Positions 9,401 to 18,480 of a stretch of DNA of 64,000 nt are shown one piece after another. The DNA lies in contig NZ_JAHTBL010000001.1 in NCBI RefSeq assembly GCF_020177595.1, forward strand, positions 124,001-188,000, written 5' to 3'. The notes under the pieces were generated by a model. That model saw nothing but the letters and a program-made list of their open reading frames with translations, ran no database searches and had not been told where the DNA came from. Each line of letters opens with the position of its first letter. Positions within the stretch are counted from its first letter, which is position 1. The DNA comes from Cognatishimia sp. MH4019. GTDB taxonomy: Bacteria > Pseudomonadota > Alphaproteobacteria > Rhodobacterales > Rhodobacteraceae. Made by a program: the position numbers and the translations under genes.

Positions 9401-10321
9401 GTGCAAAAAACGCTCAAAACATCGGTGACATTCGAAGGCGTGGGGCTCCATAGCGGGGAACCTGTGCGCGCGACTGTGCACCCGGCCTCTGCCCATCACG
9501 GCATCTGGTTCAAACGCACCGATGTGACCGGTGCGGATCCTTTCGTGCCTGCCAAGTGGAACGCGGTCGAACAGATCTCGCTCTGCACGCTGATCCGCAA
9601 TGGTGACGGTGTCTCTGTCTCCACGCTTGAACACATCATGGCCGCGCTCGTTGGCTGCGGCATCCATAACGCGTTGGTCGAGCTGAACGGCCCCGAACTT
9701 CCGATCCTTGACGGCTCTGCTGCGGTTTTCGTGCAGCGCTTCCTGGCCGCGGGCCTGCAGGCACAAGATGAACCTGTCGCCGCGATCCGCGTGTTGCGCC
9801 GCGTTGAGGTGACTGACGGCTTGGCCTCGGCCCGTCTTGACCCCGCCGATCACCTGATCATGGACTTTCGTATCGACTTTGAGGATGCCGCCATTGGCGA
9901 GCAGACCAAGACGCTCAGCCTGTCCAACGGCACATTCGTGCGCGAGTTGTGCGACAGCCGCACCTTCTGCCGTCATTCGGACATCGAATTTATGCACGCC
10001 AACGGCATGGCGCTGGGTGGCACCCTGGACAACGCGGTCGTTGTGGATGGCGACGCGGTGCTCAGCCCCGGCGGTTTCCGCTACAAGGATGAAGCTGTCC
10101 GCCACAAGATGCTCGACGCTTTAGGCGATCTGGGCTTGGCGGGCGCGCCGCTTATGGCGCGTTATACCGGCAACCGTGCTGGTCATGCCCTGACGAACAA
10201 GCTGCTCCATGCGCTTTTTGCTGATCCAACCGCCTATATTGTCGAGCAATGCACAGACCGTGAAAGCCGTATTCTGCCCGGTGTTGGCGTCCGCAAAGCC
10301 GACCTTCCTGCGATTGCCTGA
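9401..10321 (+). CDS. lpxC: UDP-3-O-acyl-N-acetylglucosamine deacetylase
   Basis: LpxC is the zinc-dependent deacetylase that commits UDP-3-O-acyl-GlcNAc to lipid A synthesis. Zinc ligands are visible as H78 (STLEHIMAALVG), H235 and D239 (VRHKMLDALGDL), with the catalytic-type histidine H262 (RAGHALTNK). I chose the GTG at 9401, preceded by GAGG with 5-base spacing. It gives the usual MQKTLKxSVxFEGVGLHSG N-terminus and 306 aa, the normal length. An in-frame upstream ATG at 9299 would add 34 residues unlike the family. The gene has its own upstream region after the ftsZ terminator. Confidence 0.96.
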   Translation: MQKTLKTSVTFEGVGLHSGEPVRATVHPASAHHGIWFKRTDVTGADPFVPAKWNAVEQISLCTLIRNGDGVSVSTLEHIMAALVGCGIHNALVELNGPELPILDGSAAVFVQRFLAAGLQAQDEPVAAIRVLRRVEVTDGLASARLDPADHLIMDFRIDFEDAAIGEQTKTLSLSNGTFVRELCDSRTFCRHSDIEFMHANGMALGGTLDNAVVVDGDAVLSPGGFRYKDEAVRHKMLDALGDLGLAGAPLMARYTGNRAGHALTNKLLHALFADPTAYIVEQCTDRESRILPGVGVRKADLPAIA

Positions 10322-10432
10322 CGTTTTCCGCGTCAAAGGCGTTTTGCCCTCGTTTTTTCTGTGCTAAACCGCGAAGAACACGGTGGGGGATTGCAGTATC
10401 CTTCTGTCAGAATGAACGGGAAAAACAGTCTC

Positions 10433-11272
10433 ATGACAGGCGCTTACGGGAAACTTCGGGGAACAGTGGCATTGCTGGGTGTGGTCGTTCTGGCCGCATG
10501 CGGTGGCGGCGGCAATCGCGAACAACCCCTCGAAAACTACTCCGCGGAAGAGATTTACAACCGCGCAGAGTTCGAACTCGCTCAATCCGAGCCCGAAGAA
10601 GCCGCGCGTTTCTTTGGCGAGGTTGAGCGTCTTTACCCCTATTCCGAATGGGCGAAACGCGCGCTGATCATGCAGGCCTTCGCCCATCACAAGAATCAGG
10701 ATTACGAGCAAAGCCGCTCTGCCGCGCAGCGCTACATCGACTTCTACCCCGCCGATGAAGACGCCGCCTATGCGCAATATCTGCTGGCGCTCAGCTATTA
10801 CGATCAAATCGACGAAGTGGGCCGCGACCAAGGTCTGACCTTTCAGGCGCTGCAAGCTCTGCGCACGGTGATCGAGCGCTATCCCGACAGCGAATATGCG
10901 CGGTCTTCCATTCTCAAGTTTGATCTGGCCTTCGACCATCTCGCCGCAAAAGAGATGGAGATCGGACGCTACTACCTCAAGCGCGGCCACTACTCCGCAG
11001 CGATCAACCGCTTCCGCGTTGTGGTCGAGGAATTCCAGACCACAACCCACACGCCCGAGGCGCTGCACCGTCTGGTCGAAAGCTACCTTTCGCTGGGTCT
11101 GACCGACGAGGCCCAGACCGCTGGCGCGATCCTTGGTTTCAACTTCCAAGCCACCGATTGGTATGAGGACAGCTTCAAGCTGCTCACAGGCCGCGGACTC
11201 GAGCTGGAAGCGGCGGGCGACAGTTGGCTGCGGCAGGTCTATCGGCAGGTGGTGCAGGGCCGCTGGCTCTGA
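10433..11272 (+). CDS. bamD: Outer membrane assembly lipoprotein BamD
   Basis: BamD is the TPR-repeat lipoprotein of the BAM complex, which inserts beta-barrel proteins into the outer membrane. The start at 10433 gives a lipoprotein signal peptide, TVALLGVVVLAAC, with the lipidated cysteine at about 23, then a Gly-rich spacer. TPR-like helices follow (YNRAEFELAQSEPEEAARFF, AQRYIDFYPADEDAAYAQYL, YYLKRGHYSAAINRF). Length is 279 aa. In-frame ATGs at 10412 and 10361 would push the signal peptide inward, so I rejected them. It sits between lpxC and recN as usual in the order. Confidence 0.94.
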   Translation: MTGAYGKLRGTVALLGVVVLAACGGGGNREQPLENYSAEEIYNRAEFELAQSEPEEAARFFGEVERLYPYSEWAKRALIMQAFAHHKNQDYEQSRSAAQRYIDFYPADEDAAYAQYLLALSYYDQIDEVGRDQGLTFQALQALRTVIERYPDSEYARSSILKFDLAFDHLAAKEMEIGRYYLKRGHYSAAINRFRVVVEEFQTTTHTPEALHRLVESYLSLGLTDEAQTAGAILGFNFQATDWYEDSFKLLTGRGLELEAAGDSWLRQVYRQVVQGRWL

Positions 11273-11296
11273 CCTGACCCAAGGGGGTGAGCGCTG

Positions 11297-12946
11297 ATGC
11301 TGCGAGGTCTCGACATTCGGGACATGCTGATCATTGACCGGTTGGAACTTGCGTTTCAGCCCGGCCTCAATGTGCTCACCGGCGAAACAGGCGCGGGCAA
11401 ATCCATCCTTCTCGACAGTCTTGGGTTCGTGCTGGGCTGGCGCGGGCGTGCCGAACTGGTGCGCGCCGGGGCAGAGCAGGGGGAGGTGACCGCCTGGTTC
11501 GATCTGCCTGACGATCACCCAGCGCAAGCCGTTCTGGAAGAGGCAGGCTGGTCCCGCTCGGACGAGCTGATCTTGCGCCGCGTCAATACCCGCGATGGCC
11601 GCAAGACCGCTTATGTCAACGATCGCCGCGCCTCTGGTGAAGTGCTGCGCGCCTTGTCTGACACGCTGGTCGAGTTGCACGGCCAGCATGATGATCGCGG
11701 GCTTCTCAACCCGCGTGGCCACCGCGTTCTGCTGGACGAGTTTGGCGGCCTTTCTGCGCAGATCAATGCAACGCGCAAAGCCTGGCGCGCCTTGGCCGAC
11801 GCCCGCAAAGCGCTGGCCGCGCTGCAAACCAAGCTCGATGAACTCGCTGCCGAGGAAGATTTCCTCCGCCATGCCGTGGCCGAGCTCGACGCGCTGGCCC
11901 CCGAACCCGGCGAAGACGAAAAGCTCGACGCTCTGCGCCGCCTCATGCAAGGCGCCGAACGTATCCGCGAGGATGTGGGCAAGGCTCATTCCGCTTTGGG
12001 CAATGATGGTGCCGAAGGCCGGATGGGTGACGCGATCCGCTGGCTGGAAGGCGCGGCAGAGCAAGCGGAAGGTCAGCTTGACGCCCCCATCGCCGCCCTA
12101 GAACGGGCGCTCGTAGAACTCGGTGAAGCGACCATCGGGATCGAGACCGCGCTGGATGCGCTGTCCTTCAACCCGTCCGAGCTGGAAGACACCGAAGAGC
12201 GTCTGTTCGCGATCCGCGCCTTGGCCCGCAAGCATGACGTCCAGCCCGATGATTTGAGCGCCTTTGCCGAAAACTTGCGCACGCGCCTTGCCACGCTGGA
12301 CGCCAGCACTGGCGATCTGGCCGAGATGAAAAGCGCGGTGCAAGCCGCTGAAACTTCTTATGAAACGGCCGCCACACGCCTGTCTGAGGCGCGCCAGAAA
12401 GCCGCCGCCAAGCTCGACAAAGCCATGTCCGCGGAACTCGCCCCGCTCAAGATGGACCGCGCCGTTTTCACCACCGAAATCACGCTTGCCGATCCCGGTC
12501 CGGACGGCACAGACGCGGTGGCCTTTACGGTCGCCACCAACCCGGGCGCACCCTCAGGCCCGCTCAACAAGATCGCCTCGGGCGGTGAGCTGAGCCGCTT
12601 TTTGCTGGCCCTCAAAGTATGTCTGACCAAGGCGACCTCCGGTCTGACAATGATCTTTGACGAGATCGACCGCGGTGTCGGCGGAGCGACCGCAGATGCT
12701 GTGGGTCGCCGATTGGCCGCGCTTGCCTCTGACGCTCAAGTGCTGGTCGTGACCCACTCCCCGCAAGTGGCAGCACTTGGCGGCCATCACTGGCGCGTTG
12801 AAAAGCGGGTCGAAAAAGACATGACCACCTCAACAGTTGTCCCGCTCACCGATCCTGACCGTGTGGACGAGATTGCCCGCATGTTGTCTGGTGACACAAT
12901 CACCGACGAGGCCCGTGGCGCGGCACGGGCTCTCTTGGCGGGCTAA
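11297..12946 (+). CDS. recN: DNA repair protein RecN
   Basis: RecN is an SMC-like ATPase used in double-strand-break repair. The 549-aa protein has Walker A GETGAGKS at residues 29-36, a long coiled-coil centre (about 150-360), the ABC signature ASGGELSRFLLALK, and Walker B LTMIFDEIDRGVGG starting near 452. It lies 24 bases after bamD and probably shares its transcript. In several Rhodobacterales ligA follows recN; here the next gene is an unrelated dehydrogenase on the other strand, and the stop codons are only 5 bases apart. Confidence 0.96.
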   Translation: MLRGLDIRDMLIIDRLELAFQPGLNVLTGETGAGKSILLDSLGFVLGWRGRAELVRAGAEQGEVTAWFDLPDDHPAQAVLEEAGWSRSDELILRRVNTRDGRKTAYVNDRRASGEVLRALSDTLVELHGQHDDRGLLNPRGHRVLLDEFGGLSAQINATRKAWRALADARKALAALQTKLDELAAEEDFLRHAVAELDALAPEPGEDEKLDALRRLMQGAERIREDVGKAHSALGNDGAEGRMGDAIRWLEGAAEQAEGQLDAPIAALERALVELGEATIGIETALDALSFNPSELEDTEERLFAIRALARKHDVQPDDLSAFAENLRTRLATLDASTGDLAEMKSAVQAAETSYETAATRLSEARQKAAAKLDKAMSAELAPLKMDRAVFTTEITLADPGPDGTDAVAFTVATNPGAPSGPLNKIASGGELSRFLLALKVCLTKATSGLTMIFDEIDRGVGGATADAVGRRLAALASDAQVLVVTHSPQVAALGGHHWRVEKRVEKDMTTSTVVPLTDPDRVDEIARMLSGDTITDEARGAARALLAG

Positions 12947-12951
12947 AATTC

Positions 12952-14325
12952 TTAGTTCCCGCGCACCAGTTTGCCGGGGTTCAGGATATTCTGCGGGTCC
13001 ATTGCACGCTTGATCTGGCCCATCACGTCCCAGCCGCCGCCATGCTCACGCTCCATATACTTCATCTTGCCCATGCCGACGCCATGCTCGCCTGTCACAG
13101 TGCCGCCCATGCGCAACGCCCGGTCAACCATCCGGTCCGACAGGCGTAGCGCCTCCTCCAGATCGCGGGCGTTGCCGTCCTCGATCAGCAGGGCCGAGTG
13201 GAAATTGCCGTCCCCCACATGCCCCACAATCGGTCCCGTCAGGAACGACGCCTCGATATCCGCGACAGTCTCGTTGATCGCCTCGGCGAGCATCGAAATC
13301 GGCACGCAAAGATCCGTCACGAGCGCCCGCGCACCCGGACGCGAGGCCAGGATCGCGTAATAGGCGTTGTGGCGCATCTTCCAAAGCGCCGTTCGGTCTT
13401 CAGCTTTTGTGGCCCAGTCAAAGCCTTTGCCGCCCATCTCGTCGGCAATTGCCCCGAACATCTCGGATTGTTCGGCCACTGCGGCGGGGGTGCCATGAAA
13501 CTCCACCATCAAATGCGGCATCTCCGGCATCGTGGCCCCTGCATAGCTGTTGAAAGCCCGCGCTGTGGCCGCGTCCACCAATTCGATACGCGCCATGGGC
13601 AGGCCCATCTGGATTGTCTGCATCACCGTGTTCACCGCCGCATCGACCGTCTCAAACGCGCAGACGGCGGCACTCACGGCCTCTGGCTGGCCTTGCAGCT
13701 TCAGCGTTAATTCGGTGATCAGGCCCAGCGTGCCTTCCGAGCCCACGATCAGCTTCGTCAAATCATACCCGGCCGAGGATTTGCGCGCCCGCGTGCCGGT
13801 GCGGATGATCTCTCCCTGCGCGGTCACAACCTGCAAGCCCATCACATTGTCGGCCATCGTGCCGTAGCGCACTGCGGTCGTCCCCGACGCCCGTGTCGCC
13901 GCCATCCCGCCAAGCGAGGCATTGGCCCCCGGATCGACCGGAAAAAACAGCCCCGTCGCGCGCAGCTCGGTATTCAGATCCTCGCGCGTGACGCCCGGTT
14001 GCACGACCACGTCCATATCTTCCGGGTGCACAGCCAGCACTTTGTTCATCCGCGAAAAATCCACACAGATCCCACCGCGCACCGCCAGTGCATGCCCTTC
14101 CAGCGACGTACCGGTCCCCCAGGGAATGATTGGGCAGTCATGTGTTGCGCAGCGCTTGACCAGTTCCGCCACCTCTTCCACGCTCTCCGGATAGGCCACT
14201 GCATCGGGCGGCGTGGTCGCGAAATGCGATTCCGAACGGCCATGCAAATCCAGATCGGACTTGGACCGGGTGAGCCGATCGCCTAAGACTGGTTCTAACG
14301 CGGTCAAAGCGGTCTGAATGGTCAT
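12952..14325 (-). CDS. FAD-binding oxidoreductase, D-lactate dehydrogenase (cytochrome) / GlcD type
   Basis: A 457-aa flavoenzyme of the family that oxidises D-lactate or glycolate and passes electrons to a cytochrome or quinone. The N-terminal PP-loop FAD domain shows IIPWGTGTSLEGHALAVRGG, VQPGVTREDLN, FFPVDPGANASLGGMAAT and GSEGTLGLITELTLKL. The C-terminal cap has HVGDGNFHSALL and TGEHGVGMGK, then NPGKL at the end. The start at 14325 is preceded by GAGAGGATCGAAATC; a further in-frame ATG 12 codons upstream is less likely. A single-subunit arrangement favours the D-lactate type over the three-subunit glycolate oxidase, but the substrate is not proven. Confidence 0.88.
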   Translation of the reverse strand: MTIQTALTALEPVLGDRLTRSKSDLDLHGRSESHFATTPPDAVAYPESVEEVAELVKRCATHDCPIIPWGTGTSLEGHALAVRGGICVDFSRMNKVLAVHPEDMDVVVQPGVTREDLNTELRATGLFFPVDPGANASLGGMAATRASGTTAVRYGTMADNVMGLQVVTAQGEIIRTGTRARKSSAGYDLTKLIVGSEGTLGLITELTLKLQGQPEAVSAAVCAFETVDAAVNTVMQTIQMGLPMARIELVDAATARAFNSYAGATMPEMPHLMVEFHGTPAAVAEQSEMFGAIADEMGGKGFDWATKAEDRTALWKMRHNAYYAILASRPGARALVTDLCVPISMLAEAINETVADIEASFLTGPIVGHVGDGNFHSALLIEDGNARDLEEALRLSDRMVDRALRMGGTVTGEHGVGMGKMKYMEREHGGGWDVMGQIKRAMDPQNILNPGKLVRGN

Positions 14326-14382
14326 GATTTCGATCCTCTCCGTCGCGATCTTATATTGCAAAGCAAGCCCTTAGGAAACCGC

Positions 14383-16071
14383 ATGGCGGAGCCTGCCAAA
14401 TCCCTTCTCGCCCAGCAACTCGACGATGCGCTGTCGGCCTGCAAGGGTGGCTGGCAGGTGATGAAGCACCGTGGGCCAAGCCAGATCCAGTTCTGGTTCA
14501 TCGCACTGGTGATCGGGATCGCCGCAGGGTTCGCAGCGCTGTTCTTCCGCAAAGGGATCATTTGGCTGCAAGGCACGCTTTACGGCACGGATGACCCCAG
14601 CCATATCCATAGTTTTGCGGTGAACCTGCCATGGTATTGGGTTCTGCTGATCCCTGTTTGCGGCGGTTTCGTGGTCGGGCTGATCCTGCACTGGTTCACA
14701 CCTGACGGTCGGGTCAGGTCGGTTGCGGACGTGATCGAAGGCGCCGCCCTGAACGATGGGCGGGTTGAGAAGAAAGCCGGTCTGGCCTCGGCGCTGGCCT
14801 CTATGATCACGTTGTCATCGGGCGGTTCGTCCGGGCGGGAAGGGCCGGTGGTGCACCTCGCAGGCGTCATCTCCAGCTACATCTCGAATTTTATCCGCGC
14901 CGACGGGATCACCGGGCGCGACCTGCTGGGCTGTGCTGTCGCCGCTGCCGTATCGGCCTCGTTCAACGCCCCGATCGCGGGCGCGCTTTTCGCGCTTGAG
15001 GTGGTGCTGCGCCACTTCGCCGTGCATGCCTTTGCGCCCATCGTGATCGCCTCGGTTGCAGGCACGATCATCAACCGGTTGGAGTTCGGAGACGTCACCG
15101 AGTTCGTCCTGCCAGTCTCCAACAACCTTGATTTCTATATCGAATTGCCCGCCTTCCTGCTGCTTGGCCTCACCTGCGGCTTGATCGCCGTCGTGCTGAT
15201 GCGGGCGATCTTCTGGACCGAGGATATGGGCAGCTACCTGCAAGACAAACTGTCCTTGCCGCGCTACCTGCGCCCGGCCTTTGCAGGGCTGTTGCTGGGC
15301 ATCATGGCGATCTGGTTTCCACACATCATCGGGGTCGGCTACGAGACGACCTCCCTCGCGCTGACCGGCGAGCTGGTCTTTCACGAGGCGATGGTCTTTG
15401 CCATTCTGAAAGTTGCCGCCGTGGCGATCACCATGGGCGGGCGCATGGGCGGCGGGGTCTTCTCGCCCTCGCTCATGGTCGGTGCGTTAGGAGGGCTCGC
15501 CTTTGGGATCGTAGCCACGGGCATTTTCCCCGACATCTCCGGGTCCGAGACGCTTTATGCGCTGGCGGGGATGGGGGCCGTAGCGGCGGCTGTCTTGGGC
15601 GCGCCGATCTCGACCACGCTGATCGTGTTTGAGCTGACAGGCGACTGGCAGACGGGCCTTGCAGTGATGGTGGCGGTGTCTCTATCTACGGCGCTTTCCT
15701 CGCGCCTTGTGGATCGGTCGTTCTTTTTGACCCAGCTGGAGCGGCGCAACATCCATCTGGCCGCGGGTCCGCAGGCCTATCTGCTGGCGATGTTCACAGT
15801 GGCCAAGGTCATGCGCAAAAAAGACCACCCGCGCGCCGCAAAGGACGAGGCCTGTTGGGAGCTGGTCGAGCAAGGCATTTATATCGACGGCAACGCGACG
15901 CTGGAACAGGCGATGCCGATGTTTGATACCAACACCGTGCGCTTCATTCCGGTGGTGACGCTGGGCGGCGAAGACAGCCCGCCCGAGCTTTGGGGCGCGC
16001 TGTTTCATGTGGATGCGTTGAAAGCCTATAACAGGGCGTTGGCGGCGACGGCTGCGGAAGAGCATTCTTGA
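14383..16071 (+). CDS. ClC family chloride channel or chloride/proton exchanger
   Basis: A 562-aa polytopic membrane protein. The selectivity-filter motifs of the ClC family are clear: GGSSGREGPVVHLAG, with the gating glutamate in REGP, and GGRMGGGVFSPSLMVGA. About ten to twelve hydrophobic helices span residues 35-440. The cytoplasmic C-terminus of about 100 residues (VTLGGEDSPPELWGALFHVDALKAY) resembles a degenerate CBS region. The start at 14383 follows AGGA with 7-base spacing; a TTG 9 codons upstream is the alternative. Exchanger versus channel cannot be told from sequence alone. Divergent from the FAD dehydrogenase. Confidence 0.93.
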   Translation: MAEPAKSLLAQQLDDALSACKGGWQVMKHRGPSQIQFWFIALVIGIAAGFAALFFRKGIIWLQGTLYGTDDPSHIHSFAVNLPWYWVLLIPVCGGFVVGLILHWFTPDGRVRSVADVIEGAALNDGRVEKKAGLASALASMITLSSGGSSGREGPVVHLAGVISSYISNFIRADGITGRDLLGCAVAAAVSASFNAPIAGALFALEVVLRHFAVHAFAPIVIASVAGTIINRLEFGDVTEFVLPVSNNLDFYIELPAFLLLGLTCGLIAVVLMRAIFWTEDMGSYLQDKLSLPRYLRPAFAGLLLGIMAIWFPHIIGVGYETTSLALTGELVFHEAMVFAILKVAAVAITMGGRMGGGVFSPSLMVGALGGLAFGIVATGIFPDISGSETLYALAGMGAVAAAVLGAPISTTLIVFELTGDWQTGLAVMVAVSLSTALSSRLVDRSFFLTQLERRNIHLAAGPQAYLLAMFTVAKVMRKKDHPRAAKDEACWELVEQGIYIDGNATLEQAMPMFDTNTVRFIPVVTLGGEDSPPELWGALFHVDALKAYNRALAATAAEEHS

Positions 16072-16082
16072 ACCGAAGCTGG

Positions 16083-16185
16083 GCAAGCGTTTTCTTGAAA
16101 ACGCGTCGGGCGACAGGTGAATTGCGCAAGCTTTCTCCAATTGGAGAACGCGCCGCCCGATAGGTGAGTTGCACAGCAATTCACC
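16083..16185. repeat. Composite repeat: two imperfect tandem units built on palindromes
   Basis: Unit 1 (16083-16125) and unit 2 (16126-16172) both begin GCAAGC and share the skeleton palindrome / ACGCG / CG.CGGGCGA or CCGCCCGA / TAGGTGA or CAGGTGA / TTGC. Unit 1 carries GCGTTTTC..GAAAACGC (16087-16094, 16097-16104); unit 2 carries a perfect 16-base palindrome (16133-16148). A closing arm GCAATTCACC (16176-16185) is the exact reverse complement of 16116-16125 and pairs with one wobble to 16163-16172. The block lies in the spacer after the ClC gene. It looks like a dispersed non-coding repeat rather than a gene. Confidence 0.65.
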
Positions 16186-16236
16186 GTTAGGGAAGCAAAT
16201 CACCGTAAGCGGCCAGCCCTCCGACCAAGACAGAGC

Positions 16237-16290
16237 TGGGGGGATTTCATCCCCCCAGACCCCCCTAGGATATTTTGAAAAAGCGAAAGC
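16237..16290 (+). repeat. Dispersed 3'-end element, copy 1
   Basis: A 9-bp GC stem (16237-16245 with 16249-16257, loop TTC) is followed by GACCCCCCTAGGATATTTTG and an A-rich tail ending AAAGC. It reads in the direction of the ClC gene and lies between it and the converging DUF427 gene. The layout recurs at four other places in the window and may serve as a terminator or processing site. Confidence 0.65.
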
Positions 16291-16632
16291 TCAGACTTGC
16301 TCCACCGTGACGCGGTCGGTGTAGAAGGCCAAGTGCCCTGCGATGCGCTCCATGCCGTCGATGGGGGTCTCGTAGGACCAGACGGCGTCTTTGATCGGGC
16401 CGCTTTTCGCCTCGATCGTGTAGTAGGTTGCCTTGCCTTTATGGGGGCAGGTGCTGGTGCGATCTGACGGCGACAGGAAGGCCATCGCGAAATCCTCGCG
16501 CGGGAAGTAGATCACGGGCGGGGCGGCCCCTTCATGCAGCTCCAGCGCATTGCCGCTTTCACCCAGAACAGCGCCGCCTGCGCGCACCACCCAGGTGCCG
16601 TCTGCTTTGTGAATCTTGATGTGATCGGCCAT
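16291..16632 (-). CDS. DUF427 domain-containing protein
   Basis: A 113-aa single-domain protein matching DUF427. Family features seen are an N-terminal strand set (GTWVVRAGGAVLGESGNALEL), PPVIYFPREDFAMAFL, the conserved TSTCPHKGKATYYTI stretch with its Cys-Pro-His-Lys-Gly core, and DAVWSYETPIDGMERIAGHLAFYTDRV. The family is small, soluble and beta-rich, and its biochemical function is not established to my knowledge. Divergent neighbours and a short upstream spacer suggest it is a single-gene transcript. Confidence 0.9.
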   Translation of the reverse strand: MADHIKIHKADGTWVVRAGGAVLGESGNALELHEGAAPPVIYFPREDFAMAFLSPSDRTSTCPHKGKATYYTIEAKSGPIKDAVWSYETPIDGMERIAGHLAFYTDRVTVEQV

Positions 16633-16692
16633 ATGCGTTCCCCTACCTGTATCTCGGATGTCTATGTGTGCGAGCTGTGTGACAGCGATATG

Positions 16693-18480
16693 TCAAACTG
16701 GCGCGGTGGCCCGTTCTAGCCAATCGCGCGCCTCAGCGCCAACATTATCGGCGATCTTGTCGAAAACCGTTTGGTGATAGGCGTTTATCCATGCGCGCTC
16801 ATCGGGTGAAAGCATATCGGCGACGATCAGGCGGCGGTCGATGGGCACGAAGGTCAACGTCTCGAAATCGAGCATCTCGCGGGCATCTGCGCCCTCTATG
16901 GCAGGGGCCTTGCGCACGGTGATCAGGTTCTCGATCCGGATGCCGAACGCGCCTTCGCGGTAATACCCGGGCTCGTTCGACAGGATCATACCGGGTTTCA
17001 GCGCGACGTCAGAGATGCGTGAAATGCGCTGCGGGCCTTCATGCACGCTGAGATAGACGCCGACGCCGTGGCCGGTGCCATGGTCATAATCCAGACCAGC
17101 CGTCCAAAGCGGGAAGCGGGCGAGCGCGTCCAGATCGCGACCTGCGAGGCCCTTGGGAAAGCGCGCGCGGCTGATGGCGATCATGCCTTGCAGCACGCGC
17201 GTAAAGCAGCTGCGGTGAATGTCCTCAGGCGGGCCGATGGGAACCGTGCGGGTGATATCGGTCGTGCCGTCGATATATTGCCCGCCGCTATCAACGAGCA
17301 GCAACTCGCCCGGTTTCACCACGCGGTCGGTGTCTTCCGTGACGCGGTAATGCACGATCGCAGCGTTGGGACCGGCGCCACTGATCGTCTCGAAACTGAT
17401 GTCACGGAGCGCATTTGTGGCGCGGCGGCGGGCTTCAAGCTCTTTGACGACAGCGATTTCCGTCAAGCTGCCAGGGGCCTGCGCGTCAAGCCAAGCGAGG
17501 AATTCGACCATCGCGGCGGCGTCGCGGAGATGGGCGGTGCGCGCGCCTTCAATCTCCGTCGCGTTCTTGCAGGCTTTGGGCAGGATGCAAGGATCATCGG
17601 CGCGGGCAATCTCGGCGGTGATCTGGGTGAAGATGCGGGCGGGGGCCGTCGCGGGATCAACGCGGATCGTGCCTTTGAGGGCCGCGAGGGCCTCCTCAAA
17701 CTCCGCGACCGGGTGGAGACGGATATCGTCACCCAGATGCGCGCCCAGATCGGCGGCTTTGTCGCCGTGGACATAAAGGTCGAGAGTGGCGTCCTTGTGC
17801 AGGATCGCGAAGGCGTGGGCGACGGGGTTCCGCTCGATATCGGTGCCGCGGATGTTGAGCAGCCAGGCGATGCTGTCGGGCAAGGTCAGAACGGCAGCGT
17901 CTTGGCCCGCATCCTCAATATCAGAGGCGATACGCGCGCGCTTGTCGGCATGGCTTTCACCCGCAAATTCAAGTGGATAGGCGATCATTTTGCCGGAAGG
18001 CGGGGCAGGTTGATCCTGCCAGATGCGATCCACCAGATTGCCTATTGGCGTGAGCGTAATCTCTTGCTGGGCCAGCGCCTCGCGCAGGCGATCCACCTCG
18101 GTTTGCGTATGCAGCCAATCGTCAAACCCCACGGTCGCGCCAGTGGGCAAGTGCTGGATCAGCCAGTCGGCGAGCTTGGTTTCAGGCCATGGAACCGGCG
18201 TGAAGACGTCCGCGACTTGCGATTTGACCTGAACGCGGTAACGCCCGTCGATAAAAACGCCCGCGTGATCGGCGAGTATCGCAGCGAAACCAGCGGAGCC
18301 GGTGAACCCCGTCAGCCACGCCAAGCGGGCATCGCGCGGGGCGACGTATTCGCCTTGATGCGCATCGGCGCGCGGCACCAGAAACCCGTCCACACCTTCG
18401 TTTTTCATCGCGGCCCGCAGCGCGGCAAGGCGCGGGGGGCCGTCGTCAGGTGACGTGCTGGCGGTGAAGGTCTGAAACAT
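16693..18480 (-). CDS. Xaa-Pro aminopeptidase (aminopeptidase P, M24B)
   Basis: This family cleaves the N-terminal residue before proline and needs two metal ions. The 595-aa protein has two creatinase-type N-terminal domains (residues about 15-290) and a C-terminal pita-bread domain. Metal ligands are visible in LLLVDSGGQYIDGTTDITRT (two Asp), YDHGTGHGVGVYLSVHEGP (His), and LSNEPGYY (Glu). The C-terminal extension ending WLERATAPV is usual for the long, eukaryote-like form. Its start ATG shares one base with the cobT stop (TGATG), so the two genes are translationally coupled. I see no biochemical link between them. Confidence 0.94.
   Translation of the reverse strand: MFQTFTASTSPDDGPPRLAALRAAMKNEGVDGFLVPRADAHQGEYVAPRDARLAWLTGFTGSAGFAAILADHAGVFIDGRYRVQVKSQVADVFTPVPWPETKLADWLIQHLPTGATVGFDDWLHTQTEVDRLREALAQQEITLTPIGNLVDRIWQDQPAPPSGKMIAYPLEFAGESHADKRARIASDIEDAGQDAAVLTLPDSIAWLLNIRGTDIERNPVAHAFAILHKDATLDLYVHGDKAADLGAHLGDDIRLHPVAEFEEALAALKGTIRVDPATAPARIFTQITAEIARADDPCILPKACKNATEIEGARTAHLRDAAAMVEFLAWLDAQAPGSLTEIAVVKELEARRRATNALRDISFETISGAGPNAAIVHYRVTEDTDRVVKPGELLLVDSGGQYIDGTTDITRTVPIGPPEDIHRSCFTRVLQGMIAISRARFPKGLAGRDLDALARFPLWTAGLDYDHGTGHGVGVYLSVHEGPQRISRISDVALKPGMILSNEPGYYREGAFGIRIENLITVRKAPAIEGADAREMLDFETLTFVPIDRRLIVADMLSPDERAWINAYHQTVFDKIADNVGAEARDWLERATAPV

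Noticed and set aside
10319-10363. Weak hairpins with T-run after lpxC
   Set aside because: Stems of only 5 and 3 base pairs; too weak to call a terminator.
10364-12064. Long minus-strand open frame opposite bamD and recN
   Set aside because: Antisense shadow with no domain; both plus-strand genes are secure.
12938-12962. Interrupted inverted repeat over the stops of recN and the FAD dehydrogenase
   Set aside because: Stem is broken by a two-base bulge and has no T-run; it mostly reflects coding sequence.
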